Below are positions 26,882-33,333 of a stretch of 64,000 nucleotides of DNA, in pieces. The DNA is taken from positions 28,425 through 92,424 of the forward strand of contig CABWZP010000003.1 of the NCBI GenBank assembly GCA_902509965.1, in the 5' to 3' direction. The first letter of the stretch is position 1. Every line of letters begins with the position of its first letter. A program made the position numbers and the translations under genes. Below the pieces are notes generated by a model that searched no databases, was not told where the DNA came from, and saw only the letters and a list, made by a program, of their open reading frames with translations. The stretch comes from an uncultured SAR86 cluster bacterium (GTDB taxonomy: Bacteria > Pseudomonadota > Gammaproteobacteria > Magnimaribacterales > D2472).

Positions 26882-27826
26882 ATGAATAATTCATTTCTTG
26901 ATTTCGAAAAACCTATTGCAGATATACACGATAAGATTCAAGCCTTGAGAGAAATTGTTAATGAAAGCCCGGAATTACTTCCTCAGATTGCTAAATTAGA
27001 AGAAGAGGAAAAGTTAATTACCAAAAAAATCTATTCCAAGCTTTCGATATGGCAAACTGTTCAGGTTGCTAGGCACCCAAAAAGACCACATACAAGTGAT
27101 TACATTCATCGAATATTTTCAGATTTTGATGAATTGCATGGAGATAGAATGTTTGGGGATGATTCATCTCTTATAGGAGGAATTGGATACCTTGATAAAA
27201 AACCAGTTGTTATTATTGGTCATGAAAAGGGAAGAGATACTGAAGAAAAAGTTAAAAGGAATTTTGGAATGCCTCAGCCAGAGGGCTACAGAAAAGCAAA
27301 AAGATTAATGGAATTAGCTGAACACTTCTCTTTGCCATTAGTAACATTTATTGATACATCTGGTGCATATCCTGGTATAGAGGGAGAAGAAAGAGGTCAA
27401 AGTGAGGCTATAGCTAAAAATCTTGCTTTAATGTCTGAATTAAAAACACCAATCATTGTAGTTGTTACTGGTGAAGGTGGTTCTGGAGGAGCTCTGGCAT
27501 TAGGCGTAGGAGATCACGTCTCCATGCTTGAGTATGCAACTTATTCAGTTGCTTCACCTGAGGCATGTTCATCTATAGTATGGCGAACTTCAGAGCATGC
27601 TGCTGAGGCTGCCGAGGCTATGAAAGTAAATGCAAAAGAATTAATAAAAATCAGAGTAATTGATGAAATTATAAATGAACCATCTGGAGGAGCGCACAGA
27701 AACTATGACGCAATGGCTGCTTCTATAAAATCATCATTAATTAGTAATCTTCAAAAATATAGTTCTTTGAATATAGATGATCTTTTGGATAAACGTTATC
27801 AAAGATTATTAAATATTGGAAAATAA
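26882..27826 (+). CDS. accA: Acetyl-CoA carboxylase carboxyltransferase subunit alpha
   Basis: A 314-residue AccA. It starts SFLDFEKPIADIHDKIQALRE and has HPKRPHTSDYIHRIFSDFDELHGDR, FGMPQPEGYRKAKRLMELAEHF, FIDTSGAYPGIEGEERGQSEAIA and GEGGSGGALALGVGD. With AccD it transfers CO2 from biotin to acetyl-CoA. It follows dnaE after three bases, the standard arrangement. Length matches E. coli (319). Confidence 0.98.
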   Translation: MNNSFLDFEKPIADIHDKIQALREIVNESPELLPQIAKLEEEEKLITKKIYSKLSIWQTVQVARHPKRPHTSDYIHRIFSDFDELHGDRMFGDDSSLIGGIGYLDKKPVVIIGHEKGRDTEEKVKRNFGMPQPEGYRKAKRLMELAEHFSLPLVTFIDTSGAYPGIEGEERGQSEAIAKNLALMSELKTPIIVVVTGEGGSGGALALGVGDHVSMLEYATYSVASPEACSSIVWRTSEHAAEAAEAMKVNAKELIKIRVIDEIINEPSGGAHRNYDAMAASIKSSLISNLQKYSSLNIDDLLDKRYQRLLNIGK

Positions 27827-27827
27827 A

Positions 27828-28823
27828 TTGGTTGATTTAGAAGTAATTTCCAATTTTATAAATAAAAAAAATTGTGTTTATGTAGCTTTCAGTGGAGGAG
27901 TAGATTCAACAGCATTATTGTATGCATGCTCGTTACTTAAAAAAAATGGAGAGCTAGATAATCTTAAAGCAATTCATATAAATCATAATTTATCTGTAAA
28001 TGCACAAATATGGGAAAACCATTGTAAAAAAATTTGTAAAAAATTAGATATTGAATTGATCATAGAAAATATAATCATCAAGACTAATAAAGATGGTCTC
28101 GAGGCTGCTGCAAGAAAGGGCAGGTATGATGTATTTTCTAAGATTATTAAAAGAGATGAGCAATTATTGCTTGCACATCATGCTGATGATGTAGCTGAAA
28201 CAATATTATTCAGGTTATTTAGAGGTACTGGATTTGACGGTTTACAAGGCCCAAAACCAAAACGAAAGATTGGAGAGGGTAATTTAATTAGACCTTTACT
28301 AAAATTTTCAAAAATAGATCTCCTGGATTTTATTAAAAAAAATAAAGTGAGTTATATTGAGGATGAATCAAACAAAGAGTCAAATCAGGATAGAAACTAC
28401 ATTAGAAATACTATCATGCCCTTAGTAAACAAAAGATGGAAAGACTCTGAAAAAAGAATTCAACTTACTTCAGAGATTGTTCAAGAAAAACAAGAAATAT
28501 TTAATAATTTATTTGTGGAAAAATTTTCTAAAATTATCATTAATAACCTTATTCCAATAAAAGAATTAAAGGGTTTAAAAGAAAATGAAGCTAAAGAACT
28601 TCTAAGATACTTAATTAAAATCAATAATATTGCTATGCCTAGTAAAAAGGTCTTAGATGAAATTATGAAGACTTTTTATAAATCAAATCCATCTAAATTG
28701 GCTATAGTAAAGTGGTCAAGGTCAGATAAAGAGCAAAAAGGTGGAGTCATAAGTTTTGAGCAAGATTTTATTGAAATAGATGGCATCGAATATTCTGGTG
28801 TAATTAGAATTTACCAGAGATAA
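27828..28823 (+). CDS. tilS: tRNA(Ile)-lysidine synthase TilS, short form
   Basis: A 331-residue PP-loop ATPase. The motif VAFSGGVDSTALLYA is near the N-terminus, followed by AIHINHNLS and LLAHHADDVAETILFRLFRGTGFDGL. It converts C34 of tRNA-Ile2 to lysidine so that AUA is read. It is about 100 residues shorter than E. coli TilS (432) and seems to lack much of the C-terminal domain. The start chosen is TTG at 27828, with GGA 8 bases upstream; another TTG at 27816 would overlap accA by 11 bases. It follows accA, as in E. coli. Confidence 0.92.
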   Translation: MVDLEVISNFINKKNCVYVAFSGGVDSTALLYACSLLKKNGELDNLKAIHINHNLSVNAQIWENHCKKICKKLDIELIIENIIIKTNKDGLEAAARKGRYDVFSKIIKRDEQLLLAHHADDVAETILFRLFRGTGFDGLQGPKPKRKIGEGNLIRPLLKFSKIDLLDFIKKNKVSYIEDESNKESNQDRNYIRNTIMPLVNKRWKDSEKRIQLTSEIVQEKQEIFNNLFVEKFSKIIINNLIPIKELKGLKENEAKELLRYLIKINNIAMPSKKVLDEIMKTFYKSNPSKLAIVKWSRSDKEQKGGVISFEQDFIEIDGIEYSGVIRIYQR

Positions 28824-28838
28824 ACATTTACATATAAT
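28810..28838 (+). promoter_or_regulatory. candidate promoter of the crotonase gene
   Basis: TATAAT at 28833-28838 is preceded by TTTACC (4 of 6) at 28810-28815 with a 17-base spacer. The -35 overlaps the tilS stop region. A leader of about 18 bases with AGGAAAG would result, so this unit uses a conventional ribosome-binding site. Confidence 0.55.
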
Positions 28839-28862
28839 AATTTGTAAAAATTAGGAAAGAGT

Positions 28863-29636
28863 ATGGACTTTGAAACAATTAAATTAAAAAAAATTAATCG
28901 AATAGGCACTATTACCTTAAACAGACCCAAGGTATTAAATGCTTTCAATGAACAGCTTGTATGGGATTTGCAAGAAGCCACCAGGAATCTTAGAGAGGAT
29001 GATGATGTTAGAGTTGTAATTATAACTGGAGCTGGCAAAGGCTTTACTGCCGGAGCAGACTTAACTGAAAGAACATCAACATGGACTAGCACTAAAGATT
29101 CTCTAAATAGAGGATTCTTACCAACTTTTAAAAACATAATTGAGATGCCAAAACCAGTAATAGGATCAATTAATGGCCCTGCAGCAGGTATTGGCGCTGC
29201 AATTGCAATGGCATGTGACTTAAGAATTATGTCTGATGATGCATATATTTTATCTGTCTTTAGCAATATTGCCATCGTTCCGGATGGAGGTCTTTCATGG
29301 CTATTAACCCGATATTTGGGATATACAAAAGCTTTTGAATATGCAATTGAAGCTAAAAAAATAATGGCAGAAGAATGCATTCATTTTGGAATTGCAAATA
29401 AAAAAGTTCCACTAGAAGATTTAGAATCAGAAACAATTATTTGGGCGGAAAGACTCGCTAAAAGATCTCCTCAATCTTTATCAAATACTAAGAAAATTAT
29501 GAGAAATGCTCTAGAAAAATCATATTTAGAAACTTATGCAGAAGAGGCTGAGATCCAGAATGAGATTTTTGGTAATGAGCAAAATAGAGAAGCTATAAAA
29601 GCTTTCTTTGAAAAAAGAGAGCCAAACTTTGATTAA
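28863..29636 (+). CDS. Enoyl-CoA hydratase/isomerase family protein (PaaG-like)
   Basis: A 257-residue crotonase. LNRPKVLNAFNEQL, the oxyanion-hole segment GAGKGFTAGADLTE, and SINGPAAGIGAAIAMACDLRIMSDDA are present. At the second catalytic site it reads FSNIAIVPDGGLSWLLTRYLG. This matches the PaaG-type isomerase pattern (VPDxGG, Asp in place of the hydratase Glu) more than classical hydratase. It may isomerise double bonds or ring epoxides of CoA esters, but the substrate is unknown. It stands alone behind its own promoter and converges on leuA with a shared TTAA. Confidence 0.85.
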   Translation: MDFETIKLKKINRIGTITLNRPKVLNAFNEQLVWDLQEATRNLREDDDVRVVIITGAGKGFTAGADLTERTSTWTSTKDSLNRGFLPTFKNIIEMPKPVIGSINGPAAGIGAAIAMACDLRIMSDDAYILSVFSNIAIVPDGGLSWLLTRYLGYTKAFEYAIEAKKIMAEECIHFGIANKKVPLEDLESETIIWAERLAKRSPQSLSNTKKIMRNALEKSYLETYAEEAEIQNEIFGNEQNREAIKAFFEKREPNFD

Positions 29637-31291
29637 TCTTCTAGTAATTTACTTAAACCAACAATAATAGCTTCAAAAGATGCTCTAGTGGTGTTTGGAT
29701 TAATTCCAACTCCCCAGCTAGTTATGCCATCTTTTTCTAGTTCAATATAAGCAGCAGCTCTTGCATCTGATCCAGATGATATTGCAGACTGGTGGTAATC
29801 GGAAACTTTCACAATAATATTTAGCTCTTTACAAAGCCCGTTAATAAAAGCATCTATTGGGCCATTTCCTAATCCTGAAATAACAAATTCCTTTGAGTTC
29901 ATCAACATTTTTAGCTCTAGTTGATTCACATCATTTTGAGTTGAGGATAGATGACTTAAGTATGAAAAATCATTTTTAGCTACTAAGAAATGATTTTGAA
30001 AAATATCCCATATCTCGGAGCTGCTTATTTCTTTGCCTGACTCATCAGCTAATTTTTGTATTTTCTGACTCATGCTAATCTGAAGCCTTCTTGGCAATGA
30101 GACTCCATGATCTTTTTCTAACAAGAAAGCAACCCCCCCTTTACCTGATTGAGAGTTTATTCTTACAACTGCCTCATAACTTCTTCCTAAGTCTGCAGGA
30201 TCTATGGGTAAATAAGGAACTGCCCAAATTGGATCATTTGAATCCTTCATTGCTTGGAATCCTTTTTTTATAGCATCTTGATGAGACCCAGAAAAGGCTG
30301 TGAATACAAGATCTCCAGCATAAGGATGTCTAGGATGAACAGGTAATTGATTACAATACTCAACTTCCCTCATAACAGAATTAATATTAGAGAAATCTAA
30401 TTTCGGATCTATACCTTGCGTTAGCATATTAAGAGCAATGGTAACGATATCTACATTCCCCGTTCTTTCACCATTCCCAAATAATGTACCTTCAACCCTA
30501 TCAGCACCAGCCATTAATCCAAATTCAGATGCAGCAACAGCAGTTCCTCTATCATTATGAGGATGAAGACTTAAACAAATATTTTCTCTATACTTTAAGT
30601 TATCGTTCATCCACTCAATTTGATCTCCATATATATTTGGAGTTGACATCTCAACAGTTGCAGGAAGATTAATTATAATTTTATGATTAGAAACTTCTTT
30701 TAAAATTTCAGTAACAGCATCACATACTTCTGCTGCATATTTTAATTCAGTGCCTGTAAAGCTTTCTGGAGAATACTCAAAGCTCCAATCAGTATTTGGA
30801 TTTTTTATAGCAAGCTCTTTAATTTTAAGTGCTCCCTGAAGAGCAATTTTCTTTATTCCCTCTTGATCTTGCTTAAATACAACTTTCCTTTGGAGTGTTG
30901 ATGTTGAGTTATAGAAATGAACAATTGCTCTAGGAACACCATTAAGAGATTCGAAAGTTTTTTCAATTAACTCTTCTCTTGCTTGTGTTAAAACTTGTAT
31001 ATTTACATCTGTGGGGATTTTTTTGGATTCTATGAGATCTCTTACAAAATCAAAATCAGTTTGTGATGCAGAAGGAAAACCCACTTCAATTTCCTTGAAA
31101 CCTAATTTGCATAAAAGTGAAAACATTCGATTCTTTCTTTCAGCACCCATAGGTTCTATAAGAGCTTGATTACCATCTCTTAGATCAACTGAACACCAAA
31201 CTGGTGAAACATTAATGATCTTAGAAGGCCACTTTCTTTCCTTAATATCAATAGATTTAAATGGCTTATATTTATTGATTGGATTGTCCAT
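29633..31291 (-). CDS. leuA: 2-isopropylmalate synthase (LeuA type 2)
   Basis: A 552-residue DRE-TIM enzyme, first step of leucine synthesis. The catalytic part has SVDLRDGNQALIEPMG, ERTGNVDIVTIALNM and SLHPHNDRGTAVAASEFG. The C-terminal allosteric domain contains ISGLGNGPIDAFINGL and YHQSAISSGSDARAAAYIEL. This length and domain order match the type 2 LeuA of Pseudomonas and actinobacteria rather than the E. coli type. The other leu genes are not in the window. No Shine-Dalgarno sequence precedes the ATG, but TACAAT lies 6 bases upstream. Confidence 0.96.
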   Translation of the reverse strand: MDNPINKYKPFKSIDIKERKWPSKIINVSPVWCSVDLRDGNQALIEPMGAERKNRMFSLLCKLGFKEIEVGFPSASQTDFDFVRDLIESKKIPTDVNIQVLTQAREELIEKTFESLNGVPRAIVHFYNSTSTLQRKVVFKQDQEGIKKIALQGALKIKELAIKNPNTDWSFEYSPESFTGTELKYAAEVCDAVTEILKEVSNHKIIINLPATVEMSTPNIYGDQIEWMNDNLKYRENICLSLHPHNDRGTAVAASEFGLMAGADRVEGTLFGNGERTGNVDIVTIALNMLTQGIDPKLDFSNINSVMREVEYCNQLPVHPRHPYAGDLVFTAFSGSHQDAIKKGFQAMKDSNDPIWAVPYLPIDPADLGRSYEAVVRINSQSGKGGVAFLLEKDHGVSLPRRLQISMSQKIQKLADESGKEISSSEIWDIFQNHFLVAKNDFSYLSHLSSTQNDVNQLELKMLMNSKEFVISGLGNGPIDAFINGLCKELNIIVKVSDYHQSAISSGSDARAAAYIELEKDGITSWGVGINPNTTRASFEAIIVGLSKLLED

Positions 31292-31297
31292 TAAGCA

Positions 31298-31327
31298 ATT
31301 GTAAATGTTAAAATTTTTTTATGACAA
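31298..31327 (-). promoter_or_regulatory. promoter of leuA, -10 six bases from the start codon
   Basis: Reverse-strand TTGTCA (31327-31322, 5 of 6) and TACAAT (31303-31298, 5 of 6) are separated by 18 bases. Six bases then lead to the leuA ATG. The -35 lies inside the first codons of the divergent holD-like gene. The transcript would start at or next to the AUG. Confidence 0.6.
31306..31314 (+). promoter_or_regulatory. extended -10 of the holD-like gene, six bases from the start codon
   Basis: TGTTAAAAT is an extended -10 (TG, one base, TAAAAT). It is followed by six T and then the ATG at 31321. TTGTCC at 31284-31289, inside leuA, is a possible -35 at 19 bases. There is no Shine-Dalgarno sequence. 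Confidence 0.55.
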
Positions 31328-31761
31328 TTATTTCTTCTAAATCACAAACAATTTTACTAAACATCGGTATTCCTACTTTTATAAAGAGAGAGAATTTAGG
31401 ACAAAAATCTTCAAAATCAATTATCTTCCATAAAAGAGATAAGGTTCTAGCACTTCTTCTAAAACCACTTGAGAAGTATTCAAAGGAAGAGCAGAGTCTA
31501 TTTATTTCCATTATGAATACTATGTCATCTCGAAACTCTAAAAATGAAGAATTATCTGAATCATTTGATCTTAAAAGTGATAAACAATTAAACGAAATAA
31601 TTCAAAAGAAATACAACAAATCAGAAATTATTATTTCATTTGGGCTTAAAGCAAAATTAGATATAGATGTTATTCAGGCACCAAGCCTTTCTTCAATTAT
31701 TTCTAATCCAAATCTTAAAAGACCTTTGTGGGAAAAAATTAAAAAAACATTAACTAACTAA
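31321..31761 (+). CDS. holD: probable DNA polymerase III psi subunit (HolD-like)
   Basis: A 146-residue protein with no strong family signature at first sight. Its C-terminal segment APSLSSIISNPNLKRPLWEKIKK matches the pattern of E. coli HolD (SPALTDLRANPTARAALWQQI). The N-terminal LLNIGIPTFIKRE could correspond to QQLGITQWSLRRP. The gene immediately precedes rimI, exactly as holD does in E. coli. Psi links the clamp loader to chi and SSB. The assignment rests on synteny and this short similarity, so it is an inference. Transcription is probably leaderless. Confidence 0.6.
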   Translation: MTIISSKSQTILLNIGIPTFIKRENLGQKSSKSIIFHKRDKVLALLLKPLEKYSKEEQSLFISIMNTMSSRNSKNEELSESFDLKSDKQLNEIIQKKYNKSEIIISFGLKAKLDIDVIQAPSLSSIISNPNLKRPLWEKIKKTLTN

Positions 31762-31768
31762 AATATTG

Positions 31769-32203
31769 ATGCCTATTTCACTGATGAGTATTGAACATCT
31801 TGATAAAATCCACAAAATAGACCAAGAAACCAATCCATCACCATGGTCTTTTGAAAATCTTAAATCTTCTCTTGAAGTTGGTCATCATGGGCTTGTTTCT
31901 TTAAAAAACGATAAAGTAATAGGTTTTGCAATGTTTTCGGCCCTGCCTCCAGAATGTCATATATTAAACATAGCTGTTGATAAAGAATATCAGGGTATGG
32001 GTGAAGGATCTCTCCTTCTAAAATATGTTCTCAAACAATCAAAAGCTATGAGGATTAAAAAAATATCTTTAGAGGTAAGAATCAATAATCTCAAGGCAAT
32101 TAATTTTTATAAAAGTTTTGGATTTACTGAAGATGCTATAAGAGATAAATACTACCCAGGCAATCCAAGAGAAGATGCGCTTTTAATGTCTACTGCAATA
32201 TAA
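31769..32203 (+). CDS. rimI: [Ribosomal protein S18]-alanine N-acetyltransferase RimI
   Basis: A 144-residue GNAT acetyltransferase. It has DQETNPSPWSFENLKSS, LNIAVDKEYQGMGEGSLLLKYVL (acetyl-CoA site), LEVRINNLKAINFYKSFGFTEDAIRDKYYP and REDALLMS, all RimI features. It acetylates the N-terminus of S18. The ATG at 31769 is preferred; a TTG one codon earlier is also possible, and neither has a clear ribosome-binding site. It follows the holD-like gene by seven bases, and its stop abuts the gpx stop (TAATTA). Confidence 0.93.
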   Translation: MPISLMSIEHLDKIHKIDQETNPSPWSFENLKSSLEVGHHGLVSLKNDKVIGFAMFSALPPECHILNIAVDKEYQGMGEGSLLLKYVLKQSKAMRIKKISLEVRINNLKAINFYKSFGFTEDAIRDKYYPGNPREDALLMSTAI

Positions 32204-32683
32204 TTAAAGCAATTCTTTTATGGCTGACTCTATCATTTCTGGAGTAGTTGTAGAGGCGAACCTATCCACAACCTGCCCATCCTTACTAATTAAGAATTTT
32301 GTGAAATTCCATTTAACATTTTTGGTTCCAAGAATTCCAGGGTAAGCTTTAGTTAATATTTTAAATAAAGGAGAAGCATTTTCGCCGTTAACATCTACCT
32401 TGTTAAAAAGCTTAAATGTAACATCAAAATTATTGTCACAAAACTCTGCTATTTCATTATTTGTTCCACTTTCTTGAGCTCCAAACTGATTACAGGGGAA
32501 TGCAAGAATCTCAAAACCTTTATCTTTGTATTTATCATAAATTTCTTGAAGCCCTTTGTATTGCGGCGTAAAGCCACATGCACTTGCTACATTTACAATT
32601 AACAAAATCTTACCCCTATATAAGTCCATATTAATAGTCTCGAGGTTAATATCTTTAACTTCTACATCATAAATTGTTATCAT
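32204..32683 (-). CDS. Glutathione peroxidase family protein (cysteine type)
   Basis: A 159-residue thioredoxin-fold peroxidase. The peroxidatic cysteine is C36 in NVASACGFTPQYKGLQ, with the second motif LAFPCNQFGAQESG and the catalytic Trp in VKWNFTKFLI. It reduces hydroperoxides using glutathione or thioredoxin; E. coli BtuE is a relative. It contains cysteine, not selenocysteine. There is no Shine-Dalgarno sequence, and the leader sequence mirrors that of the divergent elaA-like gene. Confidence 0.94.
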   Translation of the reverse strand: MITIYDVEVKDINLETINMDLYRGKILLIVNVASACGFTPQYKGLQEIYDKYKDKGFEILAFPCNQFGAQESGTNNEIAEFCDNNFDVTFKLFNKVDVNGENASPLFKILTKAYPGILGTKNVKWNFTKFLISKDGQVVDRFASTTTPEMIESAIKELL

Positions 32684-32819
32684 TTTTGTATTTGAATTAT
32701 TTTTTTTACATATTTTATTTGATAAATATTACAAATAATAGAGATAAACAAAAATGCCACATCTATTATTCAATATTTTATTTTTATGTAAGTTAGAATA
32801 GAAATAAAAATACAAAAAT
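32682..32819. repeat. 12-bp inverted repeat bounding the gpx/elaA spacer
   Basis: ATTTTTGTATTT (32682-32693) and AAATACAAAAAT (32808-32819) are exact reverse complements. Each lies directly at the start codon of one of the two divergent genes, so both mRNAs would carry the same sequence before the AUG. The 138-base spacer is extremely AT-rich and contains no other clear feature except a TAGAAT -10 candidate at 32794-32799 for the plus-strand gene. Confidence 0.6.
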
Positions 32820-32821
32820 TA

Positions 32822-33280
32822 ATGCATATTGAATTTAAGTGGAAGACTTTTGATGAGCTTACGACTGATGAATTATATAAAATTATTCATCTTAGACAGA
32901 AAGTTTTTATTGTTGAGCAAAACTGCCCCTATATTGATGCAGATTATGCAGATCAACAAGCAAATCATCTACTAGTTCTTGAAGGTAAAAATCTCATAGG
33001 CTACCTAAGAGCTTTTGAGCCAGGGTATAAATATTCAGAATCTTCCATTGGAAGAATCATTATAGATCTTGATTATAGAAAAAAGGGTTTAGGTGAAAGG
33101 ATAACAAGAGCAGGCATTTCTTATCTATTAGAAAAATTTCCTAATGATAATATTACTATTTCAGCACAATATAGATTACTAAGTTTTTATAATAAACTTG
33201 GTTTTCTTGAGAGAGGCAGTGTATATCTCGAAGATGATATTGATCATATAGAAATGTGTCTAGAATGCTTCAAGAAATGA
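32822..33280 (+). CDS. elaA: ElaA family GNAT N-acetyltransferase
   Basis: A 152-residue acetyltransferase of the ElaA family. The segment LYKIIHLRQKVFIVEQNCPYIDADYADQQANHLL is characteristic (RxxVFVVEQxCPYxDxDxxD), followed by YLRAFEP and an acetyl-CoA loop DYRKKGLGERI. The substrate is unknown in the family. It is divergent from gpx and probably transcribed alone, 53 bases before the lipoprotein gene. Confidence 0.92.
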   Translation: MHIEFKWKTFDELTTDELYKIIHLRQKVFIVEQNCPYIDADYADQQANHLLVLEGKNLIGYLRAFEPGYKYSESSIGRIIIDLDYRKKGLGERITRAGISYLLEKFPNDNITISAQYRLLSFYNKLGFLERGSVYLEDDIDHIEMCLECFKK

Positions 33281-33333
33281 TAGAATTACATCTTTATATT
33301 TGAACTTATTAATAAAATTAGAATCTAAATACT

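Noticed and set aside
28811..29380. 189-codon minus-strand frame opposite the crotonase gene
   Set aside because: It mirrors the conserved crotonase codons and has no own features.
32204..32683. Selenoprotein glutathione peroxidase
   Set aside because: The active-site codon encodes cysteine and no in-frame TGA is present.
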